Below, piece after piece: positions 1 through 5,739 of a stretch of DNA of 5,739 nt (position 1 is the stretch's first letter; the number at the start of each line of letters is the position of its first letter). Made by a program: the position numbers and the translations under genes. The notes beneath the pieces are model-generated. The model saw only the letters and a program-made list of their open reading frames with translations. It did no database searches and had not been told where the DNA came from. The stretch is from Salaquimonas sp. GTDB taxonomy: Bacteria > Pseudomonadota > Alphaproteobacteria > Rhizobiales > Rhizobiaceae. Location: NCBI GenBank assembly GCA_024639745.1, contig JAHEHW010000137.1, forward strand, positions 1 to 5,739. The letters run 5' to 3'.

Positions 1-470
1 CCGTCGAATGTTTCGATACCCTGGGCAATCTCCCGGCCACCGGCGTTACGATAGAACCGCGAAGCGATGTGGTTTTCCTCGAGTACCCAGACAACACTCC
101 CCTTCAGGCCCCGACGCTTCAGTTCGCCAAGCGCTGCCAGGAAAAGATGCGTGCCGAGGCCGACACCCTGATATTCGGGCAAAAGGTAGAGTTCGTAAAC
201 TTCACCATCAAACGGCAGAGTGCTTACACGGTTGCGTCCGATGGTAGCGTAGCCGACGACCGAACCCTCCATTTCGAGCACAATGATAACCGTGTTGCGC
301 GCAATTGCGTTCGTCCACCAATCAGCACCACGACGTTGAATCATGCGGGTAAGCGCCTTGTGGGGCACCATTCCGGAATAGGCATGATGCCAAGCACGAT
401 CATGAACAGTCGCAATTGCTCCCGCGTCATCCCGAACTGCCCTGCGCGTGTTTACGGTTACCGTCGTCAT
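1..470 (-). CDS. GNAT family N-acetyltransferase, C-terminus cut off at left edge
   Basis: The minus-strand frame gives 156 codons from an ATG at 468-470 and is still open at base 1, so the last residues lie outside the window. It is a GCN5-related (GNAT) acetyltransferase, which moves an acetyl group from acetyl-CoA to an amine; the substrate is unknown. The family's motif A is clear: a beta-strand with VYELYLLPEY at residues 91-100, then the pyrophosphate-binding loop QGVGLG at 101-106 (Q/R-x-x-G-x-G/A). Motif B follows as VLEENHIASRFYRNAGG at 129-145, with the usual N, A and FY positions. The N-terminal part (AWHHAYSGMVP, 26-36) resembles small alphaproteobacterial GNAT proteins I recall. 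There is no signal peptide or membrane segment, so it is probably cytoplasmic. The frame is open upstream to a stop at 501-503, but no other ATG, GTG or TTG is in frame. No Shine-Dalgarno sequence precedes the start. It lies 120 bases downstream of typA. The family call is firm; the function is not. Confidence 0.9.
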   Translation of the reverse strand, partial: MTTVTVNTRRAVRDDAGAIATVHDRAWHHAYSGMVPHKALTRMIQRRGADWWTNAIARNTVIIVLEMEGSVVGYATIGRNRVSTLPFDGEVYELYLLPEYQGVGLGTHLFLAALGELKRRGLKGSVVWVLEENHIASRFYRNAGGREIAQGIETFD

Positions 471-476
471 TCGGAA

Positions 477-505
477 ATCATACGTTAACAGACGATTAAC
501 CTAAA
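477..505 (-). promoter_or_regulatory. Candidate promoter of the GNAT gene, possibly leaderless
   Basis: On the minus strand TATGAT (477-482) matches five of six bases of the sigma-70 -10 consensus. A poor -35 element, TTTAGG (500-505), lies 17 bases further upstream. With usual spacing, transcription would begin at about base 470, the A of the GNAT start codon. This would give a leaderless mRNA and fits the missing ribosome binding site. The -35 match is only three of six, so this is a suggestion from position and sequence alone. Confidence 0.35.
484..500. promoter_or_regulatory. Small dyad, GTTAA-N7-TTAAC, possible operator
   Basis: Two five-base inverted arms, GTTAA at 484-488 and TTAAC at 496-500, are separated by seven bases. 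TTAAC also occurs as a direct repeat (485-489 and 496-500) at an 11-base interval, about one helical turn. The dyad fills the spacer between the proposed -35 and -10 elements of the GNAT promoter, a common place for a repressor site. The arms are short and AT-rich, so a chance match is quite possible. Confidence 0.25.
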
Positions 506-517
506 GAGGCTGACTTC

Positions 518-548
518 AAAAAAAGAAAATCAAGTGATCTAAACTCAC
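518..548 (-). terminator. Weak candidate terminator downstream of typA
   Basis: After the typA stop codon the minus strand can form a four-base-pair stem (GTGA at 545-548 with TCAC at 534-537) around a seven-base loop. It is followed by a T-rich run (518-529: TTTT, C, then seven T). The stem is short and AT-containing, and four bases separate it from the T-run, so it is poor for an intrinsic terminator. The T-run is the better half of the signal. Confidence 0.25.
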
Positions 549-590
549 AGTTTCGCTTATTTAACAATCGCATGCAGTGTCGGAAACGGT

Positions 591-2420
591 TCAGGCCGCA
601 CCGAGTTGCCGCGATTTTTCGAAACGTTTGCGCTCATGCGGGTCAAGAAAGCGTTTCCGGAGGCGAATAGATTTCGGGGTAACCTCAACCAGTTCATCGT
701 CCTGGATCCAGGAAAGCGCGCGTTCGAGACTCATGCGAATCGGCGGCGTCAGCTTGACTGCATCGTCTTTCCCGGCAGCGCGGACGTTCGTGAGTTTCTT
801 GCCCTTAAGCACATTGACTTCAAGATCATTGTCGCGGGTATGAATGCCAATGATCATGCCCTGATAGACCTTTTCGCCGGGATCAATCACCATCGGACCA
901 CGATCCTCGAGGTTGAACAGGGCGTATGCGACGGATTCGCCGAAATCGTGGGAAATCAGGACGCCATTAACGCGTCCGCCGATCGGGCCTTTGTAGGACT
1001 CGTAACCGTGGAAGAGCCGGTTCATGATCGCAGTGCCACGTGTATCGGTCATCAGCTCCGACTGGTATCCGATCAGGCCGCGTGTCGGGGCATGAAATAC
1101 GAGGCGAACCCTGTTCGACCCGGAAGGTTTCAGTTCAATGAGATCGGCTTTGCGGGTCGAGAGTTTCTCAACAACTGAACCGGAATATTCCTCATCGACG
1201 TCGATAACGACTTCCTCGATTGGTTCCAGCAAGCCACCGTTTTCATTCTGCTGCATAACGACACGAGGGCGCGAGACGGCGAGTTCGAAGCCCTCGCGGC
1301 GCATGGTTTCGATCAGGACAGCTAGCTGTAATTCACCGCGCCCGGACACATTGTAGGAATCCTTTTCTGCCGCCTCTTCCACCTGGAGCGCGACATTGCC
1401 TTCAGCTTCCCGCAAGAGACGATCGCGGATGACCCGGCTCGTTACTTTATCGCCTTCGGTGCCGGCGAGCGGAGAATCATTGACCATGAATGACATGGTT
1501 ACAGTTGGCGGGTCGATCGGTTGGGCTTCGAGTGGCTCGGTCACCGCCGGATCGCAGAATGTGTCGGCCACACTGCCTCTGGAAAGGCCTGCAATCGCGA
1601 CGATGTCACCGGCATGAGCTTCTTCGACCGCGATTCGTTCGACGCCGCGGAAGGCCAGAATTTTCGATATGCGACCGGTTTCTACCGTTTTGCGGTCCCG
1701 ATTGAGGACTTTCACGTTCTGGTTCGGTTTCAGCACGCCGGAATGAATGCGGCCGGTGATGATTCGACCAAGGAAATTGTCCGCTTCGAGAATGGTTCCG
1801 ATCATCCGGAATGGACCGGTTTTCTCGACGGCCGGTTCCGGCACGCGGTCGAGGATGAGATCGAACAGTGGCTTCAGTCCCTGATCCTTTGGTCCATCCG
1901 GTTCTGTAGCCATCCAACCGTCGCGGCCCGAGCCGTACAATATAGGAAAATCAAGCTGTTCATCATTGGCGTCGAGCGCGGCAAACAGATCGAAGACTTC
2001 GTCTACTACCTCGTCTGGGCGCGCATCGTGCCGGTCAATCTTGTTCACTGCAACGATCGGTTTGAGACCGACTTTCAATGCCTTCCCGACCACGAATTTG
2101 GTTTGCGGCATCGGGCCTTCAGCGGCATCCACGAGCAGCACTGCACCGTCAACCATCGATAGGATTCGTTCGACCTCGCCCCCGAAATCGGCGTGGCCGG
2201 GGGTGTCGACGATATTGATCCGCGTTCCCTGCCATTCGACCGAAGTCGCTTTTGCAAGGATGGTGATCCCGCGTTCTTTCTCGAGATCGTTCGAATCCAT
2301 CATGCGTTCGCCGATCCGCTGGTTCTCGCGGAAGGTCGAGGATTGTTTCAACAATTCGTCAACAAGTGTCGTTTTCCCATGGTCGACATGGGCGATGATC
2401 GCAATATTGCGCAAAGTCAT
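591..2420 (-). CDS. typA: Translational GTPase TypA (BipA)
   Basis: This 609-residue protein is full length for TypA/BipA (E. coli BipA is about 607). TypA is an EF-G-like GTPase that binds 70S ribosomes and helps 50S assembly, and is needed for growth under cold and other stress. The G-domain motifs are all intact: AHVDHGKT at 10-17 (P-loop), ERGITI at 49-54 (switch I), DTPGH at 72-76 (switch II), NKID at 126-129 (guanine specificity) and YGSGRDG at 162-168 (G5). A beta-barrel domain II follows at about 205-295. Domain III spans about 302-385 and contains SGRGELQL at 359-366. A domain V-like part covers about 395-480. The TypA-specific C-terminal domain runs from about 483 and includes the hallmark [11 protein letters not shown] at 540-550 and the basic [14 protein letters not shown] at 586-599. 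The ATG at 2418-2420 gives the N-terminus [17 protein letters not shown] typical of the family. Only a weak AGG lies 10 bases upstream. The gene sits 147 bases downstream of dcp and 120 upstream of the GNAT gene. No key residue is missing. Confidence 0.98.
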   Translation of the reverse strand: MTLRNIAIIAHVDHGKTTLVDELLKQSSTFRENQRIGERMMDSNDLEKERGITILAKATSVEWQGTRINIVDTPGHADFGGEVERILSMVDGAVLLVDAAEGPMPQTKFVVGKALKVGLKPIVAVNKIDRHDARPDEVVDEVFDLFAALDANDEQLDFPILYGSGRDGWMATEPDGPKDQGLKPLFDLILDRVPEPAVEKTGPFRMIGTILEADNFLGRIITGRIHSGVLKPNQNVKVLNRDRKTVETGRISKILAFRGVERIAVEEAHAGDIVAIAGLSRGSVADTFCDPAVTEPLEAQPIDPPTVTMSFMVNDSPLAGTEGDKVTSRVIRDRLLREAEGNVALQVEEAAEKDSYNVSGRGELQLAVLIETMRREGFELAVSRPRVVMQQNENGGLLEPIEEVVIDVDEEYSGSVVEKLSTRKADLIELKPSGSNRVRLVFHAPTRGLIGYQSELMTDTRGTAIMNRLFHGYESYKGPIGGRVNGVLISHDFGESVAYALFNLEDRGPMVIDPGEKVYQGMIIGIHTRDNDLEVNVLKGKKLTNVRAAGKDDAVKLTPPIRMSLERALSWIQDDELVEVTPKSIRLRKRFLDPHERKRFEKSRQLGAA

Positions 2421-2445
2421 TTGTTTTCAGCCTGGATGGTGTGGT

Positions 2446-2459
2446 GCGGATCTATCCGC
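2446..2459. promoter_or_regulatory. Palindrome GCGGAT-CT-ATCCGC in the typA leader
   Basis: A perfect inverted repeat of six-base arms (2446-2451 and 2454-2459) around two central bases lies about 25 bases upstream of the typA start codon. It could be a protein-binding site. In RNA it could be a small hairpin with five GC-rich pairs and a four-base loop, close enough to the start to affect ribosome access. No partner protein can be named. Confidence 0.3.
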
Positions 2460-2535
2460 CAAATTGCGGTCGAGCCCTTTGCGGAGCCGCCGTCTCATGC
2501 GCCGCTGCATACAGTGTTTTTCAACGAAACGGAAG

Positions 2536-2551
2536 GGCTTTGTCGAAAGCC
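2536..2551 (-). terminator. Candidate hairpin terminator downstream of dcp
   Basis: A perfect six-base-pair stem (GGCTTT at 2536-2541 with AAAGCC at 2546-2551) closes a four-base loop, 16 bases past the dcp stop codon. On the minus strand it is followed by a pyrimidine-rich stretch with interrupted T residues (CTTCCGTTTCGTT), not a solid T-run. It is placed as expected for a dcp terminator but is of modest strength. It separates dcp from typA if it works. Confidence 0.35.
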
Positions 2552-2567
2552 TGGTTGAGACCCGTTT

Positions 2568-4631
2568 TTACGCCAGCCCGCGACCTTCCAAAAGGGCATC
2601 CGGTTCCGGCAGCTTTCCGCGGAACGCCCTGTAGGTTTTCTCCGGATCGACGGAACCGCCAGCGGCATAAATGTGTTTCTTCAGCCGCTTGGCCAGTTTC
2701 TTGTCAAACACGTTGCCGGTTTCCTGAAACGCCCGGAAGGCGTCCGCATCGAGGACTTCCGACCACATATAGGAGTAGTAGCCAGCGGAGTAGCCATCAC
2801 CGGCAAAGACATGCGCGAAATGCGGGGTCCGGTGCCGCATGCTGATTGCGGCGGGCATTTTGAACGACTTGAGCTTTTCGGCTTCGAAAGCCATCGGATC
2901 TTCCACCTTATCTGCCGTGTGATAAGCCATGTCGACGAGGGCGGAGGCTGTGAATTCCACGGTCTGGAATCCCGAATTGAAGGTTTCCGCCGCAATGATC
3001 TTCTCAACGAGGCCCGCCGGGATCGGCTCGCCGGTCTCATAATGTACCGCGTATTTCGACAGGATTTCAGGTACCATCAGCCAGTGTTCGTAAAGCTGCG
3101 AGGGCAATTCCACGAAATCGCGGGATACCGCCGTCCCGGAAACGGATGGATATTTAACATCGGACAGCATGCCGTGGAGAGCGTGACCAAACTCGTGAAA
3201 CAGGGTACGCGCATCGTCGAGCGATAAGAGGGACGGTTCCCCCTTTGCGAAATTCATGACGTTGTAGACGATGGGCTTCTGGCCCTTGGCGCCATCCGCA
3301 GCACGGCGGAGTTTATGAGCTGGCTGGAAATTACTCATCCAGGCGCCGGAACGCTTCGATGGGCGCGCATAATAATCACCCAGGAAAGTAGCGATACGCT
3401 TGCCCTTGGCATCCTTCACCAGGAAAATCCGGACGTCCGGATGGTAGGCCTCGACATCCTCTACTTCTTCGACGGTGATATCAAAAAGGCGGTTCGCGAC
3501 GTCGAAACAGGCTGCTATGATGTCATCCAGCTGGAAATAGGGTTTGATCTCTGCCTCGGTGAAAGAGAATTTCTCGGCCCTGAGCTTCTCTGCATAGTGG
3601 CGCCAATCCCAAGGAGCGACTGGATGATTTGCGCCGGAAGCTGCGATCAGGGTCTGCAACTCCGCCTCTTCTTCACCAGCCCTCTGTCTTGCTTTTTCCC
3701 AGACTGTCTCTAGCAATCCAAAAACTGCGTCTGGGCTTTTCGCCATGGTATTATCAAGCTTCAGGGCAGCATAATTCTCATAACCGAGAAGCTCGGCCTT
3801 TCGCGCTCTCAATTCCAGGATGCGGGGCAGAAGTTTCCGATTGTCATGGTCGCCCGGGTTTTCGCCACGGGCAACCCATGCCCGATAGGCTTTCTCGCGA
3901 AGGGCGCGGTCCTCGCTGAAGGTCAGAAACGGTTCGATGATCGAGCGCGAAAGGGTCACGGCGTATTGATCGGGATTTCCCCTTTCAACGGCGGCTTGCT
4001 TCATGGCCGATTTCAAGAATGGCGGGATTCCCTCCAATTGACCGTCGTCGAGCATGATCGACCAATTTGCTTCATCTGCCAGAATATTCTGGCCAAACTG
4101 CGTTCCAAGGCCGGCCAGTTCCTCATTGATGGCGGCAAGCTCTTCCTGCTGATCCTTCGCAAGGGAAGCTCCGGCCTTGATGTAATTTTTCCAATAGCGC
4201 TCGAGCACTCTCTTCTGTTCGTCGGAAAGATCGAGTTTCTTTCGTTTCTCCCAAAGCTTGTCGATGCGTTTGAAGAGTTTGCGGTTCATCGCGATCCTGG
4301 AACTGTAGCGGGAAAGTTCTCCCGACAATTGGCGCTCGAGTTTCTGCACGGTTTCGTTGGTGTCGGTCGATGAGCGATTGAAGAAAATCGCGGCGGCACG
4401 ATCCAGTTTATCTCCAGCTTTCTCAAGCGCCGTGATCGTGTTTTTAAAGGTCGGCGTTTTAGGGTTTTCGGCAATCGTGTCGATTTCTGCCAAGCCTTCC
4501 TCCATGGCGACATCGAAAGCTGGACGGAAGTCCTCGTCTGCTATTTTGGCAAAATCGGGTAATCCCAACGGCCCGTTCCAGTGAAAGACGCGTTCATTGA
4601 CTGAGATCGGTTGTCTGCTTTTGGCGCTCAT
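2568..4631 (-). CDS. dcp: Peptidyl-dipeptidase Dcp, M3 family zinc metallopeptidase
   Basis: From the ATG at 4629-4631 the protein has 687 residues, close to E. coli Dcp (about 680). Dcp removes dipeptides from the C-terminus of peptides; M3 enzymes act in peptide turnover. The zinc site is intact: HEFGH at 479-483, and the third ligand E508 in RDFVELPSQ, 29 residues after the first His, as in thimet oligopeptidase. The stretch before it (NVMNFAKGEPSLLSLDD) and the C-terminal HVFAGDGYSAGYYSYMW (607-623), which carries the substrate-binding His and Tyr residues, point to Dcp rather than oligopeptidase A. There is no signal peptide, so it is probably cytoplasmic. The frame also allows an ATG at 4641-4643 (691 residues) and a TTG at 4680-4682 (704). 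I prefer 4631 because a GGA lies seven bases upstream and the extra residues look unlike the family's N-terminus, but the start is uncertain. The nearest genes are 94 bases upstream (TAXI protein) and 147 downstream (typA). Confidence 0.93.
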   Translation of the reverse strand: MSAKSRQPISVNERVFHWNGPLGLPDFAKIADEDFRPAFDVAMEEGLAEIDTIAENPKTPTFKNTITALEKAGDKLDRAAAIFFNRSSTDTNETVQKLERQLSGELSRYSSRIAMNRKLFKRIDKLWEKRKKLDLSDEQKRVLERYWKNYIKAGASLAKDQQEELAAINEELAGLGTQFGQNILADEANWSIMLDDGQLEGIPPFLKSAMKQAAVERGNPDQYAVTLSRSIIEPFLTFSEDRALREKAYRAWVARGENPGDHDNRKLLPRILELRARKAELLGYENYAALKLDNTMAKSPDAVFGLLETVWEKARQRAGEEEAELQTLIAASGANHPVAPWDWRHYAEKLRAEKFSFTEAEIKPYFQLDDIIAACFDVANRLFDITVEEVEDVEAYHPDVRIFLVKDAKGKRIATFLGDYYARPSKRSGAWMSNFQPAHKLRRAADGAKGQKPIVYNVMNFAKGEPSLLSLDDARTLFHEFGHALHGMLSDVKYPSVSGTAVSRDFVELPSQLYEHWLMVPEILSKYAVHYETGEPIPAGLVEKIIAAETFNSGFQTVEFTASALVDMAYHTADKVEDPMAFEAEKLKSFKMPAAISMRHRTPHFAHVFAGDGYSAGYYSYMWSEVLDADAFRAFQETGNVFDKKLAKRLKKHIYAAGGSVDPEKTYRAFRGKLPEPDALLEGRGLA

Positions 4632-4666
4632 TCGGGTATCCATTCGGGTCGTATTGGCTTGATTGT

Positions 4667-4695
4667 GATGTATGCAGCGCAAAAGGTATCGGCAA
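4667..4695 (-). promoter_or_regulatory. Weak candidate promoter of dcp
   Basis: On the minus strand TTGCCG (4690-4695) matches four of six -35 consensus bases, and TACATC (4667-4672), 17 bases on, matches three of six -10 bases. Transcription would start near 4660. That would leave a leader of about 30 bases to the ATG at 4631 and would exclude the TTG start at 4682. The match is poor and may be chance; the 94-base gap holds nothing better that I can see, including no clear terminator for the upstream gene. Confidence 0.2.
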
Positions 4696-4725
4696 GTCCA
4701 GATTTCCGTAGCCTGCCGCCGACAA

Positions 4726-5739
4726 TCATCGCACGGTTAATTCGCCGTGCCGATCATTGATGCCTTCGCGAACTGACTCCCAAAGAAGCGAGAATGTCTG
4801 GAACCCCTCTTCCGTAACCTCGTCCGTATCGAGAGCCCGGACGACGGTCTCGAGGGTCTGGTACAACTCCTGCTTCAGGAGATGCAATTCGTCCACCGTG
4901 TCGGCATTTCGCGCCTGATCTGCGATCTCGAGCAGCGTATAGTTGTAGCTGTCCATCCGGTTTTTCTGGCCGGTGCTTAAGCGAGATTTGAGTGCCAGCA
5001 AGCCGGAGAAAAGCATTGCCGCAATGGTGATCATCAGAGCAATCGGTTCTGCGTTTTCCTGCAGGAACGATGGTTCATCGCGCTGATAATATCTTTCGGC
5101 ACCATCATGCAGCGGTACACTCAACCCGCGGCTGCCGCCTGGCTGCTGAATGGCGGAGGCCAGGGCAAAGCGAATTACGAGGTCCATGCGGTGCTCGAAC
5201 AAAACAGCGGTCAGTTCACTGATCAGGTCGGCATCGACGTCTTCACGGGTAACGAGAGTCCGAATCACCGTGCTGGAAAGCGTGTCGCGGCTTGGCAGGG
5301 GCGGAGTGCCGCCGAATGCTCCTTTCGGTATGATATTACTGTCGAGGAAAGGACGCTTGACGGCAATCGCCGGGGCCTGGTCGACCTCGACAAGGCGAAG
5401 CGGGATGTCCTTGAGCTTGGCATCCTCATGCATGTTCAGCAGCAATCTGTCCCGCAGAGAGCGGACCGTGAAGATGGCGTCGATCTTTCTGGAAAGGAGC
5501 AGCTCAGAAGCTCTGGAGAAGGATATCGCCTGCCAACCTATACCGTCGATCGGCAAGTCATAGTGATCGGCAATAACCCAAAAAGAACGGAATTCATTCG
5601 TACCGAAAGGCGGAATCGCCAGTCGTTTGCCTCTCAGGTTGCGGATGAAACGGATGTTGGAGTCCTGCCGGACGATCAGCTGGAAGAAATCCGGAAACAA
5701 GTCTGCAATCATGCGAACGTCGGCAACAACGGGCGTGTC
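4726..5739 (-). CDS. TAXI family TRAP transporter solute-binding protein with C-terminal membrane anchor, N-terminus cut off at right edge
   Basis: The frame is open to the right edge, so 337 residues of the C-terminal part are visible; any signal peptide lies outside. TAXI proteins are periplasmic receptors of TRAP-type uptake systems. Family-like features are LRGKRLAIPPFGTNE (residues 35-49, the ligand-pocket loop), KIDAIFTVRSLRD (85-97), NIIPKGAFGGTPPLPSRDT (135-153) and LSVPLHDGAERYYQRDEPSF (206-225). A hydrophobic segment at about 231-252 (PIALMITIAAMLFSGLLALK and flanks) is followed by basic residues and about 85 mostly helical, acidic residues, suggesting a periplasmic receptor tethered to the inner membrane with a cytoplasmic tail. 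I recall other TAXI proteins with such an anchor and tail. No TRAP membrane subunit lies in the window, but the upstream side is not visible. The ligand is unknown; glutamate, other carboxylates and similar small molecules are possible in the family. The protein may be a sensor rather than a transporter part. Confidence 0.85.
   Translation of the reverse strand, partial: DTPVVADVRMIADLFPDFFQLIVRQDSNIRFIRNLRGKRLAIPPFGTNEFRSFWVIADHYDLPIDGIGWQAISFSRASELLLSRKIDAIFTVRSLRDRLLLNMHEDAKLKDIPLRLVEVDQAPAIAVKRPFLDSNIIPKGAFGGTPPLPSRDTLSSTVIRTLVTREDVDADLISELTAVLFEHRMDLVIRFALASAIQQPGGSRGLSVPLHDGAERYYQRDEPSFLQENAEPIALMITIAAMLFSGLLALKSRLSTGQKNRMDSYNYTLLEIADQARNADTVDELHLLKQELYQTLETVVRALDTDEVTEEGFQTFSLLWESVREGINDRHGELTVR

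Noticed and set aside
467..481. Four-codon minus-strand mini-frame (ATG ATT TCC GAA TGA) whose stop overlaps the GNAT start codon.
   Set aside because: An ATGA overlap could mean translational coupling, but the frame is tiny, has no ribosome binding site, and a match of this size is easily random. It would also conflict with the leaderless model.
69..488. Plus-strand frame of 139 codons at the left end.
   Set aside because: The opposite strand encodes a clear GNAT domain across the same bases, with motif A and motif B intact, so this frame is a shadow.
606..2634. Long plus-strand open frames opposite typA (for example 606-1178, 1521-2162 and 1966-2634, up to 222 codons).
   Set aside because: They lie antisense to a complete, highly conserved typA gene, their products have no recognisable domain, and such frames arise from the codon bias of moderately GC-rich genes.
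2673..4373. Plus-strand open frames opposite dcp (for example 2673-3227, 3315-3713 and 3846-4373).
   Set aside because: They are antisense to a complete M3 peptidase and show low-quality composition without motifs or plausible ribosome binding sites.
5150..5563. Plus-strand frame of 137 codons opposite the TAXI gene.
   Set aside because: It is rich in Ser and Arg, typical of antisense frames, and the minus strand carries a well-supported TAXI protein here.
1..5739. Search for a CRISPR array, tRNA, transposase, integrase, toxin-antitoxin pair or other mobile or defence element.
   Set aside because: No regular repeats, terminal inverted repeats with target duplications, cloverleaf structure or matching proteins were seen. 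The coding density and gene content are those of an ordinary chromosomal region.

Overview
The window carries four genes, all on the minus strand, separated by three short gaps of about 90 to 150 bases. Read in the direction of transcription (right to left) they are: a TAXI-type TRAP solute-binding protein cut off at the right edge (4726-5739), a peptidyl-dipeptidase Dcp of the M3 metallopeptidase family (2568-4631), the ribosome-associated GTPase TypA/BipA (591-2420), and a GNAT N-acetyltransferase cut off at the left edge (1-470). The plus strand holds only long open frames antisense to these genes, and I find no credible gene there.

The sequence looks like an alphaproteobacterial chromosome, most likely Hyphomicrobiales (Rhizobiales) or a close relative. 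This is judged from recalled resemblance of the TypA, Dcp and GNAT proteins to rhizobial homologues, the moderately high GC content and the codon use. It is an inference without a database search.

The genes do not form an obvious pathway. TypA acts in ribosome assembly and stress-dependent translation, Dcp in cytoplasmic peptide turnover, the TAXI protein in periplasmic ligand binding at the inner membrane, and the GNAT protein acetylates an unknown substrate. The gaps leave room for separate promoters and terminators, so this looks like a run of co-oriented, mostly independent housekeeping genes rather than a tight operon.

I see no transposon, integrase, CRISPR array, tRNA, rRNA, prophage gene or defence-like cluster. 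The points most worth a second look are small: a possible leaderless promoter with a dyad operator in front of the GNAT gene, a palindrome in the typA leader, an extra residue in the substrate-binding loop of Dcp compared with the E. coli enzyme, and a membrane-anchored TAXI protein with a cytoplasmic helical tail and no TRAP permease in view. I do not find evidence for a new biological system here.
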